DNA of 64,000 bases, from positions 3,100,001-3,164,000 of the forward strand of contig OZ017747.1 of the NCBI GenBank assembly GCA_963969365.1, written 5' to 3'. The DNA is from Asterochloris sp. CNOR1. Lineage: Eukaryota; Chlorophyta; Trebouxiophyceae; Trebouxiales; Trebouxiaceae. Of the stretch, positions 25,501-36,340 are shown in pieces; the stretch's first letter is position 1, and every line of letters begins with the position of its first letter. Both the position numbers and the translations under genes were made by a program. The notes beneath the pieces are model-generated. The model did not search any database and was not told the DNA's origin. It worked only from the letters and a program-made list of their open reading frames with translations.

Positions 25501-25864
25501 CACACTTGATACCACCTACAGTTTCACTTTGCGCCTGCTCACCAAATGCCATCAGCTGCTCTGTGCTTGGCACTCTGTTCCATTGCTGGCCGCACCTGCT
25601 GTTCAGGTACGACAATGTGTTGGCCTGGGCAACGGACAAGGAGGCAGCTGTTGCAGCAGGATCTTCAGATCCCTCAGCCAGTCTCTTCAAGACCAGAAGC
25701 AATGCAGCCGGTGCAGATTCACGGCCGTTGTATGCCACTCTTGAAGTGCTGCTGGACCTCATGTTCAGGCAGCTGCTGTTTGACCCCAGCATGCCCAGCG
25801 CCGACTTCAGCTTGGAGGCTTGCTTGAAGCTGATCAAGAAGCAGGATAAGGACATGGGCAATTG
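7516..25864 (+). CDS. Very large armadillo-repeat protein with a conserved C-terminal module
   Basis: About 18 kb of plus-strand exons. Start candidates are ATG 7516 or 7669 (MGRRAAAAAAEESSATLDSF). Early exons read RTTSMCWGNKLSLLARPALF, WTASVRHMKTAALLQAKMMS and GMWELCISKARHANVEEERL. The middle is helical armadillo/HEAT-like: PTLLGLIKQEGPGQDLVCFC, AAACLASLVLDEAA-type helices, HCLAAALATMASDAVVADLM, AAAATAISFLACHP, LETLFCALATLLNLSVRRDI, IVWLCSGILTNIALHPNN. Then come TLRVVMAPQRARTTICFAER and VFSDLFPDYRLPNGMKAF. A TGA at 22551-22553 follows GRHTLP directly at a consensus donor (GTGAGC), and the next exon (22770, VKHPSKLVASEFGNLREDNL) continues in phase. The tail holds WSIEKSIWRPRLKESDARAF, NDEHALMRFEFIEAVSRLAI, EEVDLCFKKHLNLLKAIYSR, HEALSFVDFLEAIGRVADMK and ends KKQDKDMGN. 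I recall similar ARM-plus-tail proteins in protists but know no function. It could instead be two genes split near 22553. Confidence 0.62.
12709..12972. repeat. Three degenerate copies of an exon end plus intron start
   Basis: The exon end encoding VGVMYLCTL and its donor (about 12726-12750) is echoed at about 12838-12860 and 12950-12972 (GATGTACCCCTGGGCACTGG and GATGCACCTCTGCACTCAGG). The roughly 110-bp spacers share GGCATGTGTG and an AAAGC-CTGATGAGC/CTGCTGAGC block. Only the first copy fits the armadillo reading frame. The others lie in the following intron. Confidence 0.75.
13333..13378. repeat. 23-bp tandem duplication in an intron of the large gene
   Basis: The unit CCCCACATCTTGCTCTCATG plus GTG occurs twice in direct succession with no visible difference. 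Confidence 0.85.
17970..18064. repeat. Copy of an exon end inside the next intron
   Basis: The exon end encoding SVRRDIQ with its donor (GCGCAGGGACATTCAG then GTGGGCGCT) recurs 63 bp later as GAGCAGGGACATTCAGCTGG. The copy has lost the GT donor (CT instead), so it is not usable as the same splice site. Confidence 0.75.
18430..18660. repeat. Triplicated splice-acceptor tract
   Basis: Acceptor-like tracts TGCTGCAGGTCCGGCT (about 18430), TGCTGTAGGTCCAGCT (about 18508) and TGCTACAGGTCCAGATT (about 18645) are serial copies. The last one precedes the coding exon QIAKHALKTLLATNYRF. The earlier two look like decayed or alternative acceptors. Confidence 0.6.
18781..18911. repeat. Duplicated exon end and donor
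   Basis: ACATAGCGCTGCATCCAAAC plus AACAG|GTATGGGCTGG (about 18784) is repeated at about 18869 as ACATGGCGCTGCACGTTGTC plus AGCAG|GTATGGCCTGG. The first copy ends the exon ILTNIALHPNN. The second has an intact donor but does not continue the protein. Confidence 0.75.
20316..20463. repeat. About 75-bp degenerate tandem repeat
   Basis: Two successive units start GTGCTGAGGCGCCTGCTGCG (20316) and GTGCTGAGGGCCGGCTGCGC (20386). Both contain an ACATGCAC-GGAT-GAGTGGC/AAGTGGC core and end in CTCATGT. They follow the exon ending NRWAPSI in the large gene. Confidence 0.7.
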
Positions 25865-26037
25865 AGGTCAGCTAGTGCAGCGCAGGCATGTGACTCTGAT
25901 TCAGTTTGAGTAAAGCAGTGCCAACATAACTTGATTTGATTCCAACATGCCACTGTGTCAAACAAACCCAATCTTGATCATCAATGACCAACTGAGAGCA
26001 TGGCCAGATCAGAATAAGTGCTGGACCCTGCAGGGAG
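25865..26037. other. Short convergent intergenic stretch
   Basis: 173 bp between the stop of the large plus-strand gene and the stop of the minus-strand Elongin A gene. It must hold both 3' UTR ends, or the transcripts overlap. No coding signal is seen. Confidence 0.6.
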
Positions 26038-27492
26038 TTACAAAGCAAAGTCTGGGTCTTCGATAAGCACCGCTGTTGGCCTCCTTCTTTTCCTGCTGCT
26101 TTTGGGGCTGGGAAGGTCATCTGTTTCATCCTCCAGAAAAGCAGCAGACAGTGTTGGGGCAGGCTGCTGGGGCTGGGCCCAGTCAATGTCGGCTTCCACA
26201 AGCTGTAGAAACTCACACCTTTTTGAAGATGAACGTTCTGCAGCACGCCCTGGTACAGGCTGCTTTGCTGCGCTTACCAGTGGAGACATGCCTCTGTGCC
26301 AAGCGCCAGACACAGCCCGCCGTGGCAGTGCAAATTTAAGCTGAGCGGCCTGCTGCCGCGACGGGCGGTGATGGCCAGGTTCCCAGGCAGCAGCACCCCT
26401 GGCAGGCCTGATGGTTGCCAGCTGCAGGTCTGCCTTCCTTGTCAGGCCCAGCTTCCCTAGAAGCCTCAGCCTTGTGGAGCTGGCTGCAGACCTTGCTCCG
26501 CTGGGGCTGGCAGGGCTGGACTTGGTGCAGCGTCTCTTCTGCGGAGGGGGCTTGTCAAGCACCTACAGTGCAGTCAAGCATGCAAGTGCTCACTGAGATG
26601 CTTCAGCAACAGCAATGGTCACATGGCTGCTCCTGATAAGCCTCTGCGGCAGTGGACATTGCCTGTGGACGCGCCTTGCCAGCAGCTTTCATCTGCTGGC
26701 TGCTCCTGATCAGCCCGTGTGCACCCTTCTAAGCTGGTTGCTCAGGCATACAGGCATGTGCAAGGTGCCAGCACAACACCTGGACTTTGCGGCTCTGCCT
26801 TTCAGCCTGTTCAGCCTCGGTCATGGCCCGCAGCCGCTTGCTCAGCCCAGTTGTGAGGTCGTAGTGGCGCTTGGACAGACTGAGATACATTGCCCTCCAG
26901 CAGGCAGGCTCTCTGTCCTCTGGCTGCTCCTGCAGCACAGGAAGGCGACCTTGGCATGGAGCAGCTCGATTGCTGTGTGCACACCCAGAGCAGCAGCCAA
27001 CCTGCAGCTGGGAAGCGGGGAGGCCACCAAAGTCCCGGAGGGCCAGGGCGTGCCACAGGTGCTGCAGCTGTCCTGAAATGCTGCGACCCCCCTCACTGCA
27101 GAGGAGGCTAGACACTCTGGGTAAGCCAATCGGCCAGAACACGAGCACTGACGTGTCACCTCGTGGCATCTTCAATGGCGGCAAGCTCCTCTGCATTGCA
27201 AACCTTCAGCACGGGCCAGATGAGGACGACAGGAATGTCTCCAACATCACCTGCAGGCAGCAATGTTCCGCTTGTGCACAGCAGCAACTGCACAAATTTG
27301 GGCAGGTCAGGCCCTCTGCATGCAGCTGGACAATCCAAGTGCAAGTTAATGATCAGAAACAGGCAAGCATGCAAAATGCCATTACATTGATCAGACACTG
27401 TGGACAGGCCCCTCACCGAGGCATTCCTTGTAAACAACCAGACACTGCAAACAGATTTGCTGCAGGCTTGGAGGACCCTCGGTACGGCTCAT
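26038..27492 (-). CDS. ELOA: Elongin A (RNA polymerase II elongation factor SIII subunit A)
   Basis: Transcription elongation factor subunit that binds Elongin B/C. Exon 1 (ATG at 27492) reads MSRTEGPPSLQQICLQCL, a BC-box-like start, then VVYKECLG. The second exon joins as GDVGDIPVVLIWPVLKVCNA and EELAAIEDATR, the F-box-like Elongin A core. Later exons give LQHLWHALALRDFGGLP (compare ELWKxHCxRDF), HTAIELLHAK, EQPEDREPACWRAMYLSLSK (compare YESWREMYLRL) and SKRLRAMTEAEQAERQSRK. The last exon, starting VLDKPPPQKRRC, is basic and low in complexity and ends EDPDFAL with TAA at 26038-26040. It may hide one more intron. The 5' end faces the glycosyltransferase gene 59 bp away. Confidence 0.82.
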
Positions 27493-27551
27493 GCTAGGTT
27501 GCAGTAGCAGTGGGCATTTTTTCTTTCCTCCATGATGTAGGTCAGATTGTC
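27493..27551. promoter_or_regulatory. 59-bp divergent start-codon gap (Elongin A / glycosyltransferase)
   Basis: Both ATGs are supported by the quality of the first encoded residues, so the two genes must share a very compact promoter or have overlapping 5' UTRs. The stretch includes a pyrimidine-rich run (TTTTTTCTTTCCTCC). No TATA box is seen. An upstream non-coding exon for either gene is possible. Confidence 0.45.
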
Positions 27552-30500
27552 ATGAAACATTCACTTGTCTTTGTGGCCAAGGGCACCAGGGGGGATGTGC
27601 AGCCCCTGCTGATCCTTGCACAGGCAGCAGCAGGCCAGCATCAGCATGTTACCCCTGTCTGGCTGATCACGCATGCAGCACACCAGGTCAGTGGCAGTGA
27701 CTGCATGACATGCAGGGTTCCCATGTAGTGCTGTGCTGCTCTTTTGCAAGAGCCAGCCCTGTCGTCACTGGCCCTATTGCAGGACTGGATACCCCCAGAT
27801 TCCGGCATGCAGCATATCTGGCTCAGCAGCCAGCCTGCTCGCGCATGGCATGACAAGGTGGGGTGCGCTTCGGCAGGAGCAGGCTATCTGCTCATCAGCT
27901 TTGTGCATGGCTGGGTTTGTTATGCTGATGAATAGCATGGCAATGACGTTTACGCCCCTTGTGGCTGCTCTAGCCTGCCTGTAATTAGATACTGCCAGGC
28001 ATTACCTGCAGGGCTCAGCATCAGGCAACCGCATACACAACACAGAAGCCCTAGAAGAGGTTCTGCACGCATGTGTCGCCATTCAGAGTGGCGCCGTGCA
28101 GGTGGCCTCATTTTGTTGCCTGTTTTCAGATCATGGCAAGTTGTGATCCTGTACAGTATGTGTGTAAGTGTGCCTCCTGGTACGAGCCCACATGTCAGCA
28201 GCCAGGTCTGCATCTGGCGCATCTCTGCTGACCTTACAAACCTGTGACATGCTGCGCTGGCCTGCAGGCGAGCTGCCAGCTGCTGATCTTCAACCTGTTC
28301 AGCTTGGAGGTGTTTCACATCGCAGAGGCCATGGGCGTGCCCTGCCTGGCAGTCTCCCCCTGCCTGGTGCCGTACAGCTGCCCAGCTGGCTTCTGCCAGC
28401 GCTTTGTGCAGCAGCAGCCCGAGCTGTTGGCGGCCTTGCAGCAAGCTCCCCCAGGCAAGTGCGAGGCACACACATGATGCTCATACTAAAAGCATCACAA
28501 TCTTGTTGCTGCCAGGTTTGTCTGAATACAGGCCTGCCTTGTAATCACAAAACAGGCCTGTTGGCAAGGCAGATCAGTAGAGATGGGTTCTGAGATACAT
28601 TCAATCTTGCATTATCTGCAGGCATAGTGGGCTGGGCAGAGGTCGAGCACTGGATGTGGCCCCTGTTTGCACCAGCATGGTCGCTCTGGCGCCAGCAGAG
28701 GCTGCAGCTGCCGGCCGTCCCGCTGACAGGCTGCAGCAAGCTGCCACCGCCTACCCAACTGCTGTATGGCATCTCAGATGCTGTGCATGCTGCCGCAGGC
28801 TGGTGGCCTAGCAGCGTGCACATGTGCGGTTTCTGGCAGCCCAAGGTGACCGCTGTGCACAGGTCTGCAAGTCTGCAAGGTGTGCTGCAATGGGGTGACC
28901 AGCTGCCCTCTTGCGCCTGTGCCTCAGGTGGCTGAAGCAGCCTGCTTGTCTTGCTGCAGACAGGATCTCAGAGTGTTCCTGCTGAGGTGCAACAATCAGT
29001 GGAAGCAGCAGCAACAGCTAGCAGTCTACTTTGTGCAGACTTTGGCAGCATGGGCAAGATGGGTCTTCTGAGCCATCCAGCACACCTTGTGGCAGTCCTG
29101 GCTGCAGCAATGAGCCTCGTTGGGGCTCACTGCATTCTGCTGACAGGTAGGCTTGAGGTCAGCTCCGGTCTTTCACCCCCTTGCATGGCTGGCCACTACA
29201 GCTCTGCTTATGCGGCACCTCTGGTGTGGTTTCCACTGGTGGCATGCTGCAAGCAGCAGGTGAGCCCTGTGAGATTCTTCTTGCCCTCGCAGTTCCGGAG
29301 CAAGCTCCTTGTGGGTATGCTGCAACATGTCTGCGCTTTTTGCAGGTGGTTGGCAACCTCTGCAGGCAGCTGCTGACCAGGCAGGCAGCGCTAGTCCAGG
29401 CAGGTGGCCGCTGACAGCCCTGCCTGCGTCAGTTCCACACGCCTGGCTGCTGCCGCAGTGTGCGGCCCTGCTGCACCCTGCCGGCGCTGGCTCCTCTGCA
29501 GCAGCACTGCTTGCCGGCATTCCCCATCTGGTGGCCCCGCTGCACTTTGACCAGTTCCTGTGGGTGAGATGAGGCACTCAGTGCCAAAGCTCTTGCCTGG
29601 TCGGCTGCTCATTGCCTCCATGCAGTGAGCAGAAACCCCCAGCAAGGCGGCGCTCTTTCCTGACTACGTCGGCCTTCACTCTGCAGGCTGAGCAGCTTGT
29701 GCACCTAAACGTGGCTGTACGTGTGCCTGATGGTGTGCTCAGACCCTTGGACTCCCTGCGCGATCCCCTTGACGCACCAGCAGAGGAGGAGGGCAATGCA
29801 ACTGCCACCGAGAGGCAGTCTACTGCATCACACCTGGCAGCGGCAGTGCAGCATGCTGTGAGTGACCCCCATCAGCAGGCCTGTAAGGAGCTGCAACAGC
29901 TTCTGCAGCATCAGGATGGTGTCGCCACAGCCCTCAGGCACATCAAGGCAGCCCTTGCGTCAGCGCCCAATGTCCAGGGCGACATGACGACTGCTCAGCA
30001 GCTTGCGCAGCTTCAGGTCAGCTCCGCTCCCCAGACCGAGTCAGACATCGTTGGAGCAGCTCAGGTGGGCCTCTGGTGCAGACATGCCCCCCTGCATGCG
30101 CTGCCTCTCCCAGCTCAGCCCTCACGTACACAGCTTAGATGAGCTTTCAGGGCATGCATGATCTGGCACCCTGCACAGTCGCTCTGTCCTGTCTTGTAAG
30201 CTGATGCATTGAGCTTGGGGAATTCCTGTGGCTGCCATCCTGCACGCAATGCCTCTTCCTGCCCCGAGCTCAGTCAGTGAGCCCAGGTCATTGCCTGAAT
30301 GGTCTGCTGCCCTGCGTGGCTCTCCGCAGGTAGTGGAGCTGGGTGACCTTTCTCTGTTTTGCCATGCACCAGATGAGGCTCGCTTCATCTATGATGAGAT
30401 CTTCAGGCAGCAAGGCTATCTCCAGCATGGCATCCACCTCACTGGGGAGGCCACCGTGGTGGATGTGGGCGCCAACATTGGCTTGTTCTCATTATTTTGC

Positions 30501-31330
30501 TGCACAGCAGTGGCAGGGGCCCAGTGCAAGGTGTGGGCTGTGGAGCCCCTTCCGCCAAACCTGGACTGCCTGCAAGCCAACATTGTCTGCCACCAGCTCG
30601 ATCATCAGGTAGGCTGCCACCCCATTTTGTAAGGCTTGCTTGTGCCTCGAATTGATGCCCTACATTGCTGTTGGCTTCAAGGGCTGGTTGCACACATGTG
30701 ATGGACGGCACACTTTCCCTCAGGCTGCTGTGTGCTGTGCAGGTCACAGTGCTCCCGCTGGCTCTTGGCAGACAGGCATGCAGCAAGCAGCAGTTCACTT
30801 TCTACCCTGCAATGCCAGGCAACTCCACAGCTCATCCTCTGGAGAAGCAGCAGCTGCAGGCTGACTGCATGGAAGCATCCCGGTTTCAGTGTCCCCAGCT
30901 GTTTGACTGCCAAGTGGAGACGCTGAGTCATGTGATGCAGCAGCAGGGACTCCATCACATCGATCTGTTGAAGGTATGCGCCCCCACATGCCTGCATTGT
31001 GATGCAAGCAACCAGGCGGATGGCCTCATGTCTTGATATCCTGCTCTGCAGATTGATGCTGAGGGCGCAGAGCTCGACATCTTGCTGGGGGTTTGTGAGG
31101 CAGACTGGCACCACATCAAGCAGGCAGGTTCTTGTTGAGGCCTGAAGCCCAAAACAGTGCCAAAGGTTTGTTTCAGATGCCAACATGCTGTCGTGCAGGT
31201 TGCTGTGGAGGTGCATGAGGTGGGAGACCGCCCTTCGCAGGTGGAGGCTGTACTGCAGAGTGCTGGCCTGTCCTGCACTGCCTGCAGGGGCACAGCACCC
31301 CACACACAGATGATCTATGCCCATAGATGA
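27552..31330 (+). CDS. GT1 glycosyltransferase fused to an FkbM methyltransferase
   Basis: N-terminal half: GT1-type glycosyltransferase (sterol-glucosyltransferase-like). MKHSLVFVAKGTRGDVQPLL (ATG 27552) is the nucleotide-sugar enzyme start, followed by LLIFNLFSLEVFHIAEAMGV, VDFGSMGKMG-like residues, VPHAWLLPQCAALLHPAGAG (donor-binding motif) and PHLVAPLHFDQFLW. C-terminal half: FkbM SAM-dependent O-methyltransferase, VVELGDLSLFCHAPDEARFI, YDEIFRQQGYLQHGI, TVVDVGANIGLFSLF (SAM site), VWAVEPLPPNLDCLQANI, KIDAEGAELDILLGV and VAVEVHEVGDRPSQVE, with the stop at 31328-31330. The halves join in phase from DIVGAAQ to VVELGD. Alternative: two genes, the first ending at 30142 and the second starting at ATG 30249 (MPLPAPSSV). 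The substrate is unknown; a methylated glycoside is the natural inference. Confidence 0.7.
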
Positions 31331-31480
31331 TGCGTGCTCCCACAGGAGATCTAAGCCAATGTTGAGAAAATTAGGGTTGAATTCTCTCAGTATGTCCTCT
31401 GCACAGTGTGAGCGCGGCCAGGGGCTGTAGCCGCAGCAGTAGTGCCCACGGTCCACCAGCTGGTGACTCAGAACGAGGCG
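31331..31480. promoter_or_regulatory. Upstream region of the CCCH gene
   Basis: 150 bp between the FkbM stop and the CCCH start, same strand. It must carry the 3' end of one gene and the 5' UTR or promoter of the next. An upstream coding or non-coding exon of the CCCH gene is possible (the frame before ATG 31481 is open for some 50 bp). Confidence 0.35.
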
Positions 31481-34400
31481 ATGAACTATGCGGGCCCCAT
31501 GCTGCCGGGGATGATGGAGCCCAACTCCTACATGGCTTCAATGGGGCAGGTAGGGTCTGGCACCCAGCAGCCAAAAAAGTGCGAGGGGTGAAAGTGCATG
31601 GCTCTGCTGCAGGAGTATGTGCAGCCTCAGGAGCTGGGACCTCTGCCCTATGGAACTGAGGAACTGAGTCTGGAGGAGTACAGTACTGATCACTTCAGGA
31701 TGTTCCAGTTCAAGGTGAGACAGGCTCCAAGAAAGCTTGGGCTGGAAGACATCGTGTGAGGGAGGGGTTCCGTCAGCGCAGGCAATTGCCCCTGCCTGCC
31801 CGTCGATGGGCCCCTGGCAGGCAGCCAGACCCTCGATGCGGGCAGCCGGGGAGGAACGGGGTTGCAAACCGTTGCTGAATGAGGGCAACCTGTGTGCGCC
31901 GGCCCCCACTCCGCTCAGGCCGCTCCAGTAATCTTATACAGCCAGATCTGGGCCATGCACTGTGTACAGGCTGCATGCAAGCAGCAGTGCCATAAAGGGT
32001 GTCACTGCATGGACTACCATCAATGCTGCATGCTGCTACAAAATGCCCTGTGCTGCTGCCTGCGGCTGGTAGCTGCACCAGGGATCTGTGGCATTGTGGC
32101 CTCTTCATCGCTGCAGCGGCGCGGCCACAGCTGGGGCATAGAAGAACGGCCCTCTCCCGACGGCCAGGTTCTGCCCTGCAGGTCATGAAGTGCTCCAAGC
32201 GCTACGTGCATGATTGGCGGTCCTGCCCCTTTGCGCATCCCACCGAGAACGCACGTCGCCGCGACCCCCGGGAATACCGGTACATGCCTCTGCCCTGTCC
32301 AGACTACAAGCGCGGCATCTGTCTCCTGGTGAGCCGACCCGCCAGGGCCTCGTGCCTGATCATGTCGCCAGCACTTGTGCGTAGACCGCTGCTGCCATCA
32401 ATGCTTTTGCACCACCTGCACGCTGATGCATGCCCATGCACACCTGCTGCTGCTGGCCATCTCATGCTTCTGCTCCCCTCCCTGCAGGGCGATGCATGCC
32501 CCTATGCGCATGGTGTGTACGAGTGCTGGCTGCACCCAGCCAAGTACCGCACCCAGCTGTGCAAGGACGGGGGCCAGTGTCGGCGCCCTGTCTGCTTCTT
32601 TGCCCACTCAGTGGCCCAGCTTAGATCACCCACCTACACCTGGGAGCAGACATCAGACGTGGGTCCTGTGCTGCACACATCACTCCTCCCTATCTTGCTG
32701 CGGGCAGGCCAGAGCTCTGCTTGATGCAGACAAGTTGACAGCCACTCAACTTCAGCTGTTGGCATGGCCTGGTTAAGTACAGAGCTCAGGAGCACCATGA
32801 CTCTCAGAGCACAGGCATTGACAGCCCCTTCTGCTGCTTGCAATCCCCTGCTTGCAATACAGCTGCCTGAAGATGAAAGCTGTTGAGCGCATTGCCTAAT
32901 AGCCTGCACACAGCCCCTAAGTGCAGCTGCAGTAGAGGGCCCGCCGCAAAATCCCTGTCCACTTTCTGCAGGGCCTGCAGCCCGCATACGTCCACCACGA
33001 AGCACAGGCGGTGCAGCAGCAGCAGCTGCAGGCGCAGGCATCGGGGCTGTCAGGGCCCCAAGGGTCAGGGTTTTCGGGGGAGCGGGAGCAGGAGACCAAT
33101 GGGCGGGCGCACAGCGACTCCCCCACTCAGATGCAGGGGTCAGTAGCGCCCAGCACCCCGGTGCCCTCAGCCAGCATGCCCTACATGCAGGTGGGCGCCT
33201 ACTGCTGCACGCCTGCCTGTGAACCAGTGCTGTGGAGTATCACCTTGTGCATGATGTAAGGTGCTCAGTGCAAGCCTGTCACTACGAGAGCCAGTGGTGT
33301 GTCCAGCAGGAATGCTACCTGACGAGCAACCACTGGTTCAGCAGGACTGTTGCCTGCTGCCTGTGCAGATGAGCACACCCCCTGCTGCCAGTAGTTTCGG
33401 AGCCTATGTGCCGCCAGGCAGCCCCCCAGGCAGCAGTAGCGGCCACGTGCAGAGCCAGCAGCGCTACAACAGCGTGCCCACCACGCCTGAAAGGATGCTG
33501 AGCCCCCGTGACAGCACAGGTGACCAATCATGAGCGTTGGCTGTGCGAAGCTCGTCGGCAGCAGTTGCGTGCCCTCATGTGGACAACAACTATCAGCCAC
33601 TGTGCTGCTGTGCATGGCATTAATTGCTTGCCTATGGTCTCACATGCTTTTGCAATGCCTGTGCTGAGGGTTTGTGAGATATGTGCCCAAGCACAAGGAC
33701 GTCAACCAGCCCTGTGGTTGACCAGGCAGGGCGCTCTGCAGGCACATCTCACCTGAGCTCCATCTGCAGGGACGCCCTCCACTCCTCCAGGCCTGGGGAG
33801 TGGCGGCCTCAGCTGGAGCAACAGTGGAGAGGTGGGGGCCCGCGGTCCCGCCTGGGAGCGGCAGCAGCAGGCAGCCCAGCAGCATGCTCGCCGCTCCCTG
33901 GATGAGCGCATGCTGGCCAGCATGCAGGCGGCGCAGGGTACTCAGGGCACACCGGGCATGCAGAGCCCGGCAGGCGGGCAGCAGGTAGCAGCTGTCCTCA
34001 CCGGCCCGCTGGGTGCATGCCGCAGCCTTGCTGCACCCCTGCTGCAAGATGCTTCGATGACGGCAACCGGCAGGGAGGGAAGATGGCTTGCTTCTGCATC
34101 CCTGCTTGCCAGCTGTGCAGCAGATGGGCAGCCTGCTGCCTGCTTGGTGGTCGTCTGTCTTGCTGCCAGCTCTGGTAGCTAGGGCCACTGTGATCGGGGT
34201 GCTGCTGCGCAGGTGAGCCCAGCGGCAGGCATACTGGCGGGGTCGCCGCTGGCGTCTGAGAATGGGCCCCGTATGTCAAATGCGGTGGCAAGGAGCCTGG
34301 GCCTGGCGCCGCCCAAGGATCTGCCTGGAGCCAGGGCGCGCACCCTGGGTGAGCCCGTCGCTTCTGCACACGCTCCCATCTGACAGGCGATCAGCTCAGC

Positions 34401-36340
34401 AGCCCCAGCTGCTGGCCTGCACGGGCTCCAGGAGGTGCCCTGGCCTCTGGCAGCCACTCCCCGATGACACCCCCTTGCAGGCGACGTCGCTTCTTGTGCC
34501 CTGCACCTGCGTCGTGGTCCCCGGCGTCTTGGCTCAAGCCCGGCATGATCCGTGCCCTGTGTCTGCCTGCAGGAGCGCTGGCCAGCCTGACCAGCCCGCC
34601 CCACCTGCGCCCCCAGATGCCCTTCACGCAGGGCATGCCGGCCAGCCCGCTGCCGCAGGCCAGCCCACAGCCGCCGACCCCCCGTGGGCTGCTTCATGCC
34701 AATTCAGTGCCCTCCCAGCTGCCGGACCCAGACCAGCAGACCCAGCAGCTGTACGCGGCTGCCAAGCTGGTGGCTGCGCAGCAGCAGATCAGCACCAACG
34801 GCGGGCTGTCAGGGTCTGTGCCACCATCGCCCAGCGCCTCTGGGCTGCAGCAGCAGGGTTCAGCGCCTGGCGTCCAGCACAGCATGACGCACAGCGAGCT
34901 GCTGTCCCAGCTCAGTGGGCCTCTGCCCTCAGGTGAGCACCATGTCAGGTGCTGCAAGGAAGTGCTGCGATCTGTACTGTTGGCCTGCTGCTGCTTCCCT
35001 ACAGCACCAGCTGCAGCATCTACCCCTCCGTCCCCAATCGTCGGCATTCTGGGGTTGTGCCTGCACAGCTCACCTCAGGGTGCTGCCCTTCCTGTTTGGG
35101 GCCTACCTGCACCACATATCCTGCTTGACTATGTCACCCCAAGTCCACTACATCCATTCACGCTGGCCCCTGCAGGCGAGCTGCAGGCGCCCCCAGCTCA
35201 GCTGCCCGCCAAGGCTCACAAGCCGCGCGCACCTCCCAGGCGCGGGCTGGCAGACCCCCCGCCTGCGCCTGAGGCTCAGCAGGACAGCCCTGACCAGCTG
35301 CCCAGTGGGGGTGCCGGCAGCAGCACCAGCAGCCCCATGCACATCCCCATCAATGACCCTGCCGCCATGGCGGCTCTCATGAACCAGCTGCACAGCATGG
35401 GGCTGACCCTGACACGGACCACCCCTGGCGGCGGGGACGCCTCTGTCAGTGCGGCGGAGGTGCTAGAGAGCATCAAGTCCAGCCCTGTGGAGGGCACGCA
35501 GGGGCTGCACGAGGGGCCAGGGTCTGCAGGTAGGCCTGGTGTTCCTGTCTTTGGCCAGTTGGGTTGTTGCTGTGCCAGATTGTTGGGCAGGGAGCAAGGG
35601 AGGGGCCGCTTGTGGGAGAAGGTGCGTGGGGTCTTGCAGGTGCTTGGGGATCAAGCGGTGCGGGCCCCCCAGTGTCATTGAGACCAGCCTGCAACCTTGA
35701 TCGGGGTTGTTGCAGGTCACTCCGTGATGTTGAGTCACCTTGAGGCTTGGCTGTTGCTCTACAGGGTGCTCCCATGCCTTTGCGCATGTTAGACTTGGGG
35801 GTTGCCGGGGCCTTGGCTGCCCGCCTCACACACTGCTCCCCCCCTTGCCCTGCAGGCAGCAGACCACCTGTGGCAAGGCGTCTGAACCTGAGCCACTCGC
35901 GCAGCATGTCAGGCACCCTGCCAGCGGTGAACGAGGAGCCAGACGCTGACACAGACCCCAGCAACCGCCACGCGCGCAGCGTGTCTGTGGGCGGGCAGGA
36001 CTACAGGCCCAACAACATGTTTGCTCCCCAGCCCTCAACTTTGAGCCAGGGGCAAGCAGGCGGCGCTGGCCAGCAGGGCCCTGGCCAGCAGCAGGGACAG
36101 GGGCAGGGGGGAGCTCCCCAGCTGCCCTCCGTGCCCCAGAGCCCCTTCCAAGACGTGCGGGCACTGCCAGCAGGGGCAGGGGAGGAGCACATGGCCAGCA
36201 GCCCCCACAATGGCAGCAGCGAGCGCCTGGGCATGCACCTGAGCGCAATGAGGAGCAAAAGTGGCCCCATTGGGCCTCCCAAAAGGGGTGAGGCCCCAGT
36301 CCAGCCAGCCTCCGGGGCTGGTGGCGGCAGTAGCAGGTAG
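31481..36340 (+). CDS. RR-TZF tandem CCCH zinc-finger protein
   Basis: RNA-binding protein of the plant arginine-rich tandem zinc-finger family, which acts in mRNA turnover and stress or hormone responses. The start chosen is ATG 31481 (MNYAGPMLPGMMEPNSYMAS). The exon LEEYSTDHFRMFQFK is followed by the RR motif CSKRYVHDWRSCPFAH (C-X5-H-X4-C-X3-H) and ARRRDPREYRYMPLP. The two fingers are CPDYKRGICLLGDACPYAH (C-X7-C-X5-C-X3-H) and CKDGGQCRRPVCFFAH (C-X5-C-X4-C-X3-H), separated by exactly 16 residues, the family spacing. The remaining 3.6 kb encodes a long Gln/Pro/Ser/Gly-rich disordered tail interrupted by introns, with short conserved-looking pieces (RSRPPVARRLNLSHSRSMSG, RSKSGPIGPPKRGE). It ends GAGGGSSR at 36340. 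The tail is longer than in land-plant homologues. Confidence 0.92.

Noticed and set aside
34464-35681. 405-codon plus-strand open frame as a separate gene
   Set aside because: It is the disordered tail of the CCCH protein read through intron sequence (for example 34930-35175), not an independent gene.
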